Shown here: one piece after another, positions 1 through 9,400 of the stretch
How the letters are laid out: every line of letters begins with the position of its first letter
How positions within the stretch are numbered: position 1 is the stretch's first letter
NCBI GenBank assembly: GCA_016712225.1
Contig: JADJRL010000003.1
Span: 3,547,501-3,611,500 of the forward strand
Reading direction: 5' to 3'
Origin: Candidatus Defluviibacterium haderslevense
GTDB taxonomy: Bacteria; Bacteroidota; Bacteroidia; Chitinophagales; Saprospiraceae
Length of the DNA stretch: 64,000 nt
The notes under the pieces: model-generated
What the model saw: the letters and a program-made list of their open reading frames with translations, nothing else
Databases searched by the model: none
What the model was told of the DNA's origin: nothing
Translations under genes and position numbers: made by a program

Positions 1-2
1 CT

Positions 3-92
3 AAGATGAAAATCATGGCTGAATGTGGTATACATGTAGTTCAATCTCCAGCCCACATAGGGCGCACAATGAGAGAAGTTTTGGAAAAATGA
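3..92 (+). CDS. sucD: Succinate-CoA ligase alpha subunit, C-terminal end (partial)
   Basis: The window opens inside a gene. Reading from base 3 gives 29 codons ending in TGA at 90-92. The peptide contains MAECGIHVVQSPAHIGRTM, which matches the conserved C-terminal end of the alpha subunit of succinyl-CoA synthetase, the TCA-cycle enzyme that couples succinyl-CoA cleavage to NTP formation. The start and the nucleotide-binding and catalytic histidine regions lie outside the window. The stop codon overlaps the ATG of the next gene as ATGA (89-92), so the two are probably translationally coupled. The call rests on a short tail and would be settled by the upstream sequence. Confidence 0.75.
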   Translation, partial: KMKIMAECGIHVVQSPAHIGRTMREVLEK

Positions 93-718
93 TTAGCTCA
101 TGTGTTTTGAATCGAAATTCGACAATATGTATTGTTGCATTTCTGTGCTTTTTTGATGTTATCTATAGTCAAGTTCAATTAACCACACTGCTTGATACCA
201 CTTTAATGAATGAATTAGCCATCATTAAGAAAGCAGATCAAGAACCTAGAAATCAATTACTAACTATTTCATCCAAGAAAGAAAGAGCAATATTATTTAA
301 AAAATTAAAAGAAACGGATTCTATTCATTTAACTAAAATAGATTCAGTAATCAGAATACACGGATATCCTGGCAAATCCAAAGTTGGGATCAAATTATGC
401 AACGTTCCTTTTATCATAATTCAACACGGTGATTTGCCGGTTTTAGAAAAATATTATCCAATAATAGAGCAAGCAGTAAATGCAAATGAATTGGAGAAAG
501 AAAATTTGGCATTACTCATTGATAGAATTAAATACTTTAAAAAAGAAAACCAAATTTACGGAAGTCAAATCATCACCAGTAGAAAGGATGGAAAACACAC
601 GCTTTATCCAATTGAGGACGAATTCAATGTGAATAAAAGACGATTAGAAATGGGAATGGATAGTTTAGAAGTCTATTGCAGAAGATTTAAAATACAATAT
701 GTCACTCCGGTTAAGTAA
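89..718 (+). CDS. DUF6624 family secreted protein
   Basis: The protein is 209 residues long from the ATG at 89. An upstream in-frame ATG at 23 is unlikely, because 89 overlaps the sucD stop as ATGA and gives a proper signal peptide (hydrophobic core ICIVAFLCFFDVIYS, then Q). The body shows the DUF6624 pattern: ELAIIKKADQEPR near the start, then a HGYPGKSKVG motif, IIQHGD, a DRIKYF segment and IYGSQI. No biochemical function is established for this family. The protein is predicted to be exported to the periplasm or cell surface. Coupling to sucD says only that the two are cotranscribed. The next gene is convergent and begins 18 bases after the stop. Confidence 0.75.
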   Translation: MISSCVLNRNSTICIVAFLCFFDVIYSQVQLTTLLDTTLMNELAIIKKADQEPRNQLLTISSKKERAILFKKLKETDSIHLTKIDSVIRIHGYPGKSKVGIKLCNVPFIIIQHGDLPVLEKYYPIIEQAVNANELEKENLALLIDRIKYFKKENQIYGSQIITSRKDGKHTLYPIEDEFNVNKRRLEMGMDSLEVYCRRFKIQYVTPVK

Positions 719-736
719 AGAAATAATTTGATTTGG

Positions 737-1210
737 CTAAGTTCGATTTCTTTTGAGATACTTAAAATTAACCAATAACATACCAAAGGATTCGCAATTT
801 TCTTTAGTCTGTTTTAAATGATGAGCACCATGAGCTCTTAGTATAGCTTTTGAATAAGTATTATCAATATGCTTAAACCATGAAAACCTTCTGTGAATAT
901 ATACATCATGAACTAGAAAATAGGCAACACCATAAATAGAAATCCCAATTCCTATATACAATAGCCATTGGTACTGTTGGTAATACAAGGTTCCCAAAAT
1001 ATAGCATATCATACTTGGAATTGCAAAAACAAGAAAAAAGCGATCATTTTTTTCCCAAAAACCAGTTTTTAATTGGTGTGGTTTATGATGATCTTCATGC
1101 CAGGACCATAATAAACCGTGCATAATAAATTTATGGGTAAACCAGGCTATGAATTCCATACCAAAGAAAGAAGTGATCACAATCAAACAATGTATTAGCC
1201 ATGGAGCCAT
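737..1210 (-). CDS. crtZ: Beta-carotene hydroxylase
   Basis: This 157-residue integral membrane di-iron hydroxylase belongs to the fatty-acid-hydroxylase superfamily. It adds 3-hydroxyl groups to the beta-ionone rings of carotenoids such as beta-carotene, giving zeaxanthin. The histidine clusters that bind iron are all visible: HKFIMH, HEDHH, HDVYIHRR and HGAHH, in the CrtZ order and spacing. Hydrophobic stretches lie between them, at about residues 5-22, 57-75 and 82-98. The length is normal for CrtZ. It sits 56 bases downstream of the sensor kinase on the same strand and may be cotranscribed with it. No other carotenoid gene is in the window, so the pathway must be encoded elsewhere. Confidence 0.9.
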   Translation of the reverse strand: MAPWLIHCLIVITSFFGMEFIAWFTHKFIMHGLLWSWHEDHHKPHQLKTGFWEKNDRFFLVFAIPSMICYILGTLYYQQYQWLLYIGIGISIYGVAYFLVHDVYIHRRFSWFKHIDNTYSKAILRAHGAHHLKQTKENCESFGMLLVNFKYLKRNRT

Positions 1211-1266
1211 AATAAGTATTTCGTCAAAAAAACATTTAAGAGGTATAATGGTTTAATTTGGTGCTA

Positions 1267-4200
1267 TTATTTTAATTCTTCCTCGCTTCGCATGAGTGGT
1301 ATTTCAATAAAGAATTGTGTACCTATTTGGATATTTGATTCAAAGTAGATTTTGCCATTTTGAGACTCGATAATTTGTTGGCACATAGCTAAACCTAAAC
1401 CTGTCCCAGAGTTCTTAGTGGTGAAATTTGGAAGGAATACTTTGTCCTTCATTTCAGCAGAAATGCCTATCCCATTGTCTTTGATACAAATTTGGGCAAA
1501 CATGTTTTTTCTTTTTAATTCGATATCTATTTTGCCTCTTCTATGCTCCGGTATTGCTTGTATGGCATTATTAATAATATTATTTAATACCCGAATGATC
1601 TGGTTTTTATCACAATACACATAAAATTCATCAATGGGCACCACTAAATAAATGTCGATGTCATCTCTTTTTCTAAAAAGATCGTGTACCAGAGAGATCA
1701 AATCATTAATTAATATTTTTTCATTTTCAGCTTTAGGCATAGTCCCAAAATTTGAAAACTCGGTTGCAATTTTTGTAAGCCCATCTATTTGTTCCAGTAA
1801 TGTTTCGCTGACTCTAACTACCATCGCACTTACATCTTGAGCGCCACTCTTTATGTATTGCTGCAAATATTGAATGCTTAATTTCATTGGAGTTAATGGG
1901 TTCTTTATTTCATGAGCTACTTGTTTTGCCATTTCCTTCCATGCAGAATCTCTTTCAGATTTTGCCAATAGAGATGCACTTTCATCTAATTGACTGACCA
2001 TTCTATTATAATCTTGTATCAAATCTCCGATTTCATCTTGACCTGACCACTCCAATAGTTCATTGCGCTTTCCAATTCGAATTTGTTTCAATTTTTCACT
2101 GAGGACTTCCAGTGGAGAAGTTATGGAATTTGCTAATAAGGTAGCTAAACTGGCTGCGATGAGAAATAAAAAAACATAGATATTTAATAATGTATTGATT
2201 AGATTAGCAAGGCGATTTTCTTTGTTTTTTTCAATAGAAATAAAAGATGACATTTCGATAGTAGCCAACCTTTGGTTATTCAGGAAAATATTTTTGAAGG
2301 CACTGATTTTTAATTTTGAATTCGAACGATCACCAGTACGGATGATTATATCTTCAAGTGAACTTGGAAAGTAAAAATAAAATTCAGGATCGCATAATTT
2401 TATTCGACTATCAGAACCAGTTGAAGTATTCTTAAAAATTGTTTTTTGGAATCCTTTGTTGTCATACAATTCAATGTTGTAATCAAAAAGTGATGAAGTT
2501 GATTTAATTTGATTTTCAGTAATCAAAAATGCGGTTTCGACATCTGGACTTGACGTAATGGTAGACTCTAAAAATGAACTTAAATATTTTAATTTATTAA
2601 ATAGTGATTCTTCAGCAATTTTTTGTTCAGATTGTTTAGTAAAATATACAGTCACAATCGCAATCGTTAAAAAACTGATGACGATACCGAGAATAACATA
2701 AAATTGTATCCTATTCCTTAAAGATGGTTTATCTACTAATTGCACTTGCAGGCCTTCGGGAAGTATATCATAATTCTGATTGATTAAACTAATGAGATAT
2801 GCAAATATAATGAGCATAGTAAATAGGTAGGAAAATAGCGATATGGCTTTAATCAAATTGGGTATCGCATGAGATAATATAATAGTAAACCCAGGTTTAA
2901 TGGCTTTAATTAATAATTCTTTACCATCATATTGTAAAATGGTCTGATTTTTTTTACCTAAAGCTTCCTTGCATCTATATACATCAGGTTTGTTGAAGGA
3001 TGTTCCGTATTTTAGTTGTTCGTTTTCATAAATATATAATTCATAATTATATTTATTGCTCGCATTAATCAAGTTGTAAATTCCTATTGAATTACTAATA
3101 CCCAAGGTGTCAACATTGGAGTATTTGATATCGCTTATTTCGTTGACCAGTTTCTCTTTTTCAGTTCGCTTTTTAATATTCTGATAATGAAAAATCAAGC
3201 CTGAAGTCAAAAAACTAATAATCATGATCCAGGAAATAAGCCACAGTATGTTATTTTGTTTGTATTCTACAAAATAGTCCTGTAGCCAAATGATAATTGA
3301 TGTAGCAATGAAAAATGAAAAAAGAGAAATGTCTAAATTGAATTTATATACAATAGGAAAAAATAACACTACACTAATAAGGTATAATATCATTTTAGTT
3401 TTTAAAGAGTGGTTATAGCTATTTGTACTTTGACATAGTTTATGAGAAATTAAAAAAAGTGCAATGAGTATGAGTAGTAAGCATATGAGTAAAATATAAT
3501 TTTCACTCTTAAAGAAAATGCTTTCATCTAAATTAAAAAAGTAGGAAGAGTTAACAAAAACTGCTTTAAATGTTGCACAATACGCCACTAAGGTTAAAAT
3601 GACAGCTCCATTATTTAAAATAGGGATAATATAATTCAGTGTTCGGCTATGATTTGCAGGTAGTTTTTCGAATGTAATATATTTGTGAAAAATATAAACG
3701 ATTTGAAAAATGATATATGATATAATGATGAATTCAAAAAGGGAGTATTTTACAAAACTTGTTGTTATTAATGATTTGGTTAAAATACTATCAAAGAAAT
3801 TATATTTCTGGACAATCCATTGTGATAAACTCAAGGTTAGTATGATTCCAAGGATAAGAGAAAGATAGGCCCATTGTGTTTTATTATTTATAAAAAATAA
3901 TTTAGTAAAATGATAAAACGGATAATATAAGATGAAAAGTAAAAGTAAATAGATGATAATTAAAATATTGGCATAGATATAATATAATTCAGTGCCGGCA
4001 TTGTTTAAATAGCCTAAAGTTTCATTAGATTTATTACTGATTTTTAATTGGTCTGGTGCAACTTTTTCATCTGTAATTAAAAGTGGTTCTTCTGAATTTG
4101 AATTTTCTAATATGGGTTCGTATAGAAAGAAGCAAGCATTTATTCCTGGAACATCAATCGTCTGATTGATGCCATAAAAATAATTTCCCTGATGCTCAAA

Positions 4201-4599
4201 AATCCCTTTTATGCCTTGGTCCATGCAGGGACACCAATTTTTGTCAAAATAAATGTTTGGTTTATTCCAATACGTTAATTGATTTTGTTCACAAAGAATG
4301 ATATAGCTATTTTTTAGATTTGGAGTGGCCTTGATTTCTTTGTCTATGATAAAAGAAAGATCATGATTCGATTGATTCGCTTGAAGTCTGTTGGATATTT
4401 TTGAATTGAGTTCTTTTAGTTTTAGATCTATTTTATTAATTTTTTCTACGCATTGTTTTTGAATGATATGACCATTATCATGATCAAATTCTAAATAATA
4501 TTGTTCATAGAGTTTTCCTAAAATCAATATTAGAAATGCAATGATCCAGATACTGAACCATGATTTCGCATTCGTAATATGTACGTGATCTAAAAACAC
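1267..4599 (-). CDS. Large NtrY-like membrane sensor histidine kinase
   Basis: The protein has 1110 residues. The N-terminal 830 or so hold about a dozen hydrophobic segments interrupted by extracytoplasmic stretches, one with a cysteine cluster (NWCPCMDQG). A HAMP-type segment follows the last membrane helix (NSITSPLEVLSEKL). The HisKA H-box is HEIKNPLTPMKLS, with the phosphoacceptor at about His896, and the ATPase N-, G1- and G2-boxes appear as NNIINNAIQA, DNGIGIS and GTGLGLA. This layout matches NtrY-type kinases. The start is GTG at 4599: no in-frame ATG precedes the first membrane helix. No response regulator is adjacent, so the partner and signal are unknown. crtZ follows 56 bases downstream. 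Confidence 0.85.
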   Translation of the reverse strand: MFLDHVHITNAKSWFSIWIIAFLILILGKLYEQYYLEFDHDNGHIIQKQCVEKINKIDLKLKELNSKISNRLQANQSNHDLSFIIDKEIKATPNLKNSYIILCEQNQLTYWNKPNIYFDKNWCPCMDQGIKGIFEHQGNYFYGINQTIDVPGINACFFLYEPILENSNSEEPLLITDEKVAPDQLKISNKSNETLGYLNNAGTELYYIYANILIIIYLLLLFILYYPFYHFTKLFFINNKTQWAYLSLILGIILTLSLSQWIVQKYNFFDSILTKSLITTSFVKYSLFEFIIISYIIFQIVYIFHKYITFEKLPANHSRTLNYIIPILNNGAVILTLVAYCATFKAVFVNSSYFFNLDESIFFKSENYILLICLLLILIALFLISHKLCQSTNSYNHSLKTKMILYLISVVLFFPIVYKFNLDISLFSFFIATSIIIWLQDYFVEYKQNNILWLISWIMIISFLTSGLIFHYQNIKKRTEKEKLVNEISDIKYSNVDTLGISNSIGIYNLINASNKYNYELYIYENEQLKYGTSFNKPDVYRCKEALGKKNQTILQYDGKELLIKAIKPGFTIILSHAIPNLIKAISLFSYLFTMLIIFAYLISLINQNYDILPEGLQVQLVDKPSLRNRIQFYVILGIVISFLTIAIVTVYFTKQSEQKIAEESLFNKLKYLSSFLESTITSSPDVETAFLITENQIKSTSSLFDYNIELYDNKGFQKTIFKNTSTGSDSRIKLCDPEFYFYFPSSLEDIIIRTGDRSNSKLKISAFKNIFLNNQRLATIEMSSFISIEKNKENRLANLINTLLNIYVFLFLIAASLATLLANSITSPLEVLSEKLKQIRIGKRNELLEWSGQDEIGDLIQDYNRMVSQLDESASLLAKSERDSAWKEMAKQVAHEIKNPLTPMKLSIQYLQQYIKSGAQDVSAMVVRVSETLLEQIDGLTKIATEFSNFGTMPKAENEKILINDLISLVHDLFRKRDDIDIYLVVPIDEFYVYCDKNQIIRVLNNIINNAIQAIPEHRRGKIDIELKRKNMFAQICIKDNGIGISAEMKDKVFLPNFTTKNSGTGLGLAMCQQIIESQNGKIYFESNIQIGTQFFIEIPLMRSEEELK

Positions 4600-4647
4600 A
4601 GCATAAAGTTAAGTTATTATACATTATCTTTTATTATAATGTATGTT

Positions 4648-4680
4648 TTGTCAGCAAATTAAGTAATTCTATTACCTTTG
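4648..4680 (+). promoter_or_regulatory. rnpB promoter
   Basis: TACCTTTG at 4673-4680 fits the Bacteroidota -7 consensus TAnnTTTG, and a TTTG ending at 4650 can serve as the -33 element (22 bases apart). Transcription would begin near 4684-4687, which coincides with the first paired bases of RNase P RNA helix P1. Confidence 0.6.
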
Positions 4681-5060
4681 GAGGTCGTTATGTTCTATCG
4701 CGTATTTATTTTGAGTACGAGGAAAGTCTGGACAACACGAAGCATCACACCACTTAATAGGTGGGCTCTCGAGAGTGAGACAGATAGGGTCACAGAGAAT
4801 AACCGCCCCGTTTCGACGGGGTAAGGGTGAAAATGTGTGGTAAGAGCACACAAATATTACGAGTAATCGGAATATTGGATAAACCTTGTGAGTTGAAATG
4901 CCAAATAAACCTGTGAATTCCTTTGGAATTGTATATGCTTCTATATTGCTTTAAGCACGCAGGAGGGTAGGCAGATTGAGTTTATTGGTGACAATAGACC
5001 TAGATAAATGATAGAAGGTTCATTTATGAATTACAGAATCCGGCTTATAGTAACGACTTT
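4680..5060 (+). ncRNA. rnpB: RNase P RNA (type A)
   Basis: This is the catalytic RNA of ribonuclease P, which removes 5' leaders from tRNA precursors. Conserved core sequence is visible: GAGGAAAGTCTGGACAACAC from 4719 (CR I), the CAGAGAATAACCGCC block near 4795, GGTAAGGGTGAAA near 4820, and the 3' universal segment ACAGAATCCGGCTTATAG at 5033-5050. Helix P1 is formed by AGGTCGTTA (4682-4690) with TAACGACTT (5051-5059), which fixes both ends to within a few bases. The length of about 380 nt is normal for a bacterial type A RNA. A promoter lies immediately upstream and an intrinsic terminator immediately downstream, so it is an independent transcription unit between two minus-strand genes. Confidence 0.95.
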
Positions 5061-5063
5061 TTT

Positions 5064-5112
5064 ACTCTAACTGTTTGAATGATAAATTCAATCCAAGCAG
5101 TTAGAGTTTTTA
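5064..5112 (+). terminator. Intrinsic terminator of rnpB
   Basis: ACTCTAACTG (5064-5073) pairs perfectly with CAGTTAGAGT (5098-5107), followed by TTTTATTATT. An inner stem, TTGAAT with ATTCAA, extends the hairpin. The T-run follows on the plus strand only, so it terminates rnpB rather than porV. Confidence 0.85.
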
Positions 5113-6321
5113 TTATTGAGCCGAATTAAATGCAGCCATATCAAACAATAAAGAGAACCTAATCGTATTCGCTAAGGGGCTTCTGGTGTTATTAGTAGGC
5201 ACTAGATAGGATAAATTCATTCCAAATACATTGTATTTAAATCCACAACCCAAGGTCAAATATTGTCTATTTCCCTTTAAACTATTCTCGTGAAAGTATC
5301 CAGCTCTAACAGCAAATTGTTTATCATACCAGTATTCTATTCCAAGAGAATACATAAGCTCTTGGAGCTCTTCTCTTGCACCTCCTGGTGCATCTGCAAA
5401 TGAGCCAAAAATTCCTGAAAATAAAGGCTTTTGGCGGTAATCAGCTATAGTATCTTGAGGAGAAATATCATAATCTGGATTACCTGGTGGTATAGGTGTT
5501 GGGACCAAAAATTTATTAATGTCTAAGATGAGGTTGATTGAATTAAAATCATCAAAATTCATTTCATAATTCGCACCGATACCTAGATTGGTAGGGATGA
5601 CATCTTTTACTAATCCTTTGATATAGGTAACTTTTGATCCAATGTTAGTAACTGCAGCTCCAAGGCTTAGATAATTTCTACGACCACTGGCACCCATTTT
5701 GGTTTTATAATAAACGCCTATGTCTGCTGCAAATGATTTTGCTGGAGTGATATTATTTGCACCAACGGATCGGCCTGTGGCTAAATTAGAATAGACGAAC
5801 TTAGCACTAAGGCTAGCTGATAGTTTTTCGGAGAGTTTACGTGAATAGGCACCAACAAATTCAAATTCATTGGGCTCGCCTGTGCCCTGATCATTTCCGT
5901 TCTCATCTCTGAATTCTATTTTACCAAGTGAAAAGTATCGAATGGCAAGACCGGCAGTTTGATATTTATCGATTTTTAAATAGGAGGATAAATACAACAA
6001 GTAAATATCATCTATGCCTAAATTTCTCAACCACGGAGAAAAAGTAGCAGAAACAGCAAAATTATTTTCAGCAAAGGCTAATCGGGCTGCATTATAATGC
6101 ATAGCGTTAGGATCAGGGCTGATAGCAAGTCCTGCATCGCCTAATGCACCTGAACGTGCATCAGGATTAATTCTTAGAAAAGGGAGCGCCGTTAATATGG
6201 TATTAGGAACACACTCACCTGTGCTTGCGTTTATAATACAGTGTTTATATGGATCCCATGTCTGACTTTGAACTGTGACCATTGTAAATGAAAAAATAAG
6301 CAATATGATTAATTGACGCAT
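5113..6321 (-). CDS. porV: T9SS outer-membrane protein PorV
   Basis: PorV is a FadL-like outer-membrane beta-barrel of the type IX secretion system. It shuttles cargo from the translocon to the attachment complex and partners PorU. The protein is 402 residues from the ATG at 6321, with a signal peptide (MRQLIILLIFSFTMVTVQSQ). The family hallmark near the N-terminus is present: LRINPDARSGALGDAG, then SPDPNAMHYNAA. An in-frame TTG at 6339 lies inside a probable promoter box and is rejected as start. The gene follows porU on the same strand after about 100 bases, a porU-porV order common in Bacteroidota, and appears to have its own promoter. Confidence 0.92.
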   Translation of the reverse strand: MRQLIILLIFSFTMVTVQSQTWDPYKHCIINASTGECVPNTILTALPFLRINPDARSGALGDAGLAISPDPNAMHYNAARLAFAENNFAVSATFSPWLRNLGIDDIYLLYLSSYLKIDKYQTAGLAIRYFSLGKIEFRDENGNDQGTGEPNEFEFVGAYSRKLSEKLSASLSAKFVYSNLATGRSVGANNITPAKSFAADIGVYYKTKMGASGRRNYLSLGAAVTNIGSKVTYIKGLVKDVIPTNLGIGANYEMNFDDFNSINLILDINKFLVPTPIPPGNPDYDISPQDTIADYRQKPLFSGIFGSFADAPGGAREELQELMYSLGIEYWYDKQFAVRAGYFHENSLKGNRQYLTLGCGFKYNVFGMNLSYLVPTNNTRSPLANTIRFSLLFDMAAFNSAQ

Positions 6322-6336
6322 AAATTTAAATTTGTG

Positions 6337-6344
6337 CAAAAGTA
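6337..6344 (-). promoter_or_regulatory. Probable porV -7 box
   Basis: On the minus strand this reads TACTTTTG, matching TAnnTTTG. It lies about 16 bases before the porV ATG at 6321, leaving a leader of about 10 bases. No convincing -33 TTG was seen. Confidence 0.4.
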
Positions 6345-6424
6345 AGATATTTTGATATATTAGAAATAATTATTATGTGTTTTATAACTTGGCTATCTAC
6401 TTATCGTAAGTTTTTATATATTTA

Positions 6425-9400
6425 TTACTTCAATATCAATAATTTTTCAATTTTGCTTTGTTTTTTAATGATTTCACCATCTAATTCACCATTGATTTTG
6501 ATTTGATATACATACACACCATTAGCAAGATCAGATCCAAAATCATCCTTTCCGTCCCAATCAAGGTTAGTAATTCTATATCCATCTGGTGTAATGCGTT
6601 TGGTAATGGTCTTTACTAATTTCCCGGTGATCGTTTGGATATAAATATTAATTTCTAAAGGAATACCGGTCCAATTGGTTTCAAACTGGAATTGGGTATG
6701 TTTTGAAAAAGGATTTGGATAGTTATATATTCGATCTATACTCACTGCGTCTTTGTTTAATACATTAAATTCTATATTAGCACTTCCCATTTTGTTGGAA
6801 ATATCCCAGGCAGTTACAGTCAATGTATGTTTACCCGATGCCAGATTTTTTAACGGATAAGTCACCTCACCTGATTTAAAATCATTCAGTTTAGATTTAA
6901 AATAATTATTCAATATTATAGGTGATTGAGAATTTTGGTCAATAATTGCAGTTAAATCATGTCCAATACTGTTGCCTGTGATATTAATCCCTAAATCATC
7001 ACTAATCTTTGCAAAGATTTTTGGATTTTCATCAGTGATTCCACCATTGGCAAACTGATCATTATTCATAAATAAATTCACAACTGGTGGTTGGTCATTT
7101 AACAAAGTGTCAGATTTGAAACCACCGACAATGAAATGATCGGTATATCCTGCTGCGTCTAAATCTTTCAGATTTGAAGCATACAGACTGATTTTGCCAG
7201 CTCCAAATGAATAGTTTATATCTTTTGGAATGATAAATGAAAATTCCCAAATACCATCTTTTACTTCCGTAGATCCTTTGAAAATGATATTTTTTTGTAT
7301 ATTAAAAGAGGAAACATTACTGCCTGGATCATTCCTTCTGGTTTTCAGAGTTATTTCTTTATCGAATATAGTTGCATTGAGTATGCCATTGAAATCACTT
7401 ACTATATTACCTCCAGGCTGTATTACACGACCTTTTACTTTTACGGTTTGAAGTGCTCTTAGAGTATCTGGAGATTGGGATAGCGGTTTATCATTTATGC
7501 TTAAAATTTCATTTTCAAGTTTGGGGTATGCTAAGGTTTGACTAGGATCACCAAAGAGCATAAATTTTCTTGTGTTTTCACTTGAGCCATTCTTATTTTT
7601 TGCTCTTGTTAAAATTTCACCCATGGTAAGATGTTTGCCATTTTCTATATTATATAATTGATCAAAAACATCTCTTGTTAAAATATAATTGGCATCTGCA
7701 TATACAGGACGAACTGTTGAAAAAAGTCCAATGACACCACCTTTATTGAGCAAAGTTAAATTGCCAGCACTGGTAATACTTGGATCATCAAAACTAGTAA
7801 AAGTACAAGTAGCAGTAATCATTAAGGGCATTTTGTAAATGTTGTCCCATACTTTAATATCGGGTTCTTGTAGAACTCGTTCTTGGGCCAATCCTGTAGG
7901 TCCTCCATGGCCCATATATGCATAAACAAAGTTCCCTTGAAAGATGGCATCATTTATCGCTTTGGTTACTTCGGGATATCGTTCACCTCCAGGTGTGCTC
8001 ACTTGTTCATAAGCATCTAAGTAAACTTTTTGTTGGTTGATGTTTTTGTTTTTTTCTTGATTGAAGATAGCGATTCTATCCATATCATAAAAATGGGTGT
8101 TTCCGTCTTCATCATCAGCCGTAAATAAATTGTTTAATCTCCAATCTCCAAGGGTCAACGGATCAGTATCATAGCGAATGATTTTATCTACCATGATTCG
8201 CGCTTCATCGATTGTTCTACTTATAATCCGGCCAACTGCTATATCTAGTTTTCCATTTAAATTTTCTCCTTCTCCATTGTCCAACAATCCAAAATAATCA
8301 TCAGAAGGAAATCCATAAATAGGATCTAATGATTCTGGGGTCTCATAGGTAGGAACTAAATTTAAATCTTTATTTTTAGTATTTAAATATCTGTAGTCAT
8401 AACTAGCTGAACCAAATAATGTAAGATATTTGAATCGTGTATTTCGCGAATAAAGCATTCTCGCAAAATCTCTAACAGAAGTAGGATCCTTTGTTCCAGA
8501 ACTAAATTCATTATAAACTTGATCAATATCTACTGCGACTCCAACCAAAGACGAAAATTGTTCTCTGTGTTTCAAAAGTCTTAGCGCTTCAACTTTAAGT
8601 GATGCATGATAAATAATAACAAAATCAAGATTATCCAACATATGCAAATTTTGATTTTCAACCGGTCCATTAAAATCTGGTTGTGCATTTGAAGTTGCGG
8701 CATTGAAAACTATATATTGATTGTTTTTTTGGAAGCTTTCATCCACAAAAGTTAAGGTATTATTTATTGTGTTATTTTTTACGCTTGAAATATTTAAGGG
8801 TTGCGTTACATCCCAAGTTGTGAGAGAAGTATTCGCATTATTAATCGTATAAGCTGTGGTTTGATATGAACTTGCCTCTGGATTAAGTACATACATAGGA
8901 ACCCCATTCCATATTAAATTTTTCCAGGAAGTGATTTGGAACCAATCTAACCAACCTTCAGAATCACTTGAGGATATAGGAAATTTTATGTTTACTTTAG
9001 TGGCGGAACTATTTAACTTAATGTCTGATTTTATGCTATTGTTTTCTGCAAATTTGTAAGTGCATTGATAAGAGGATATGGGTGATAAATTTTTAACAAT
9101 TTTGCTATCGTTAATATTGATAATAAGTTGTGTTCCTTGAGTTGCTCTTGTTGCAAATACGCAACTTACTTTTGCTGCTTTTGTTGGATCTAATTCAGGA
9201 AAAGAAAACTCTGTTCCGAAATCCAATTCTCGGCTATTACTTAATTCTTCTCCAAACCATTGTTGACCGGTGCCATGATTGCATTGGTCACCAGCAATAA
9301 TATTTGTTAATTCCTTTTGATGGTGTATGGTTTCTAAACTTTGATTTGTTGTAAAACTTGGATTAAATTGTTCGGGTTTTTCAGATATCCGTTTACCAGG

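Noticed and set aside
6321..6339. TTG start for porV at 6339
   Set aside because: It overlaps a likely -7 box, and the ATG at 6321 gives a clean signal peptide.
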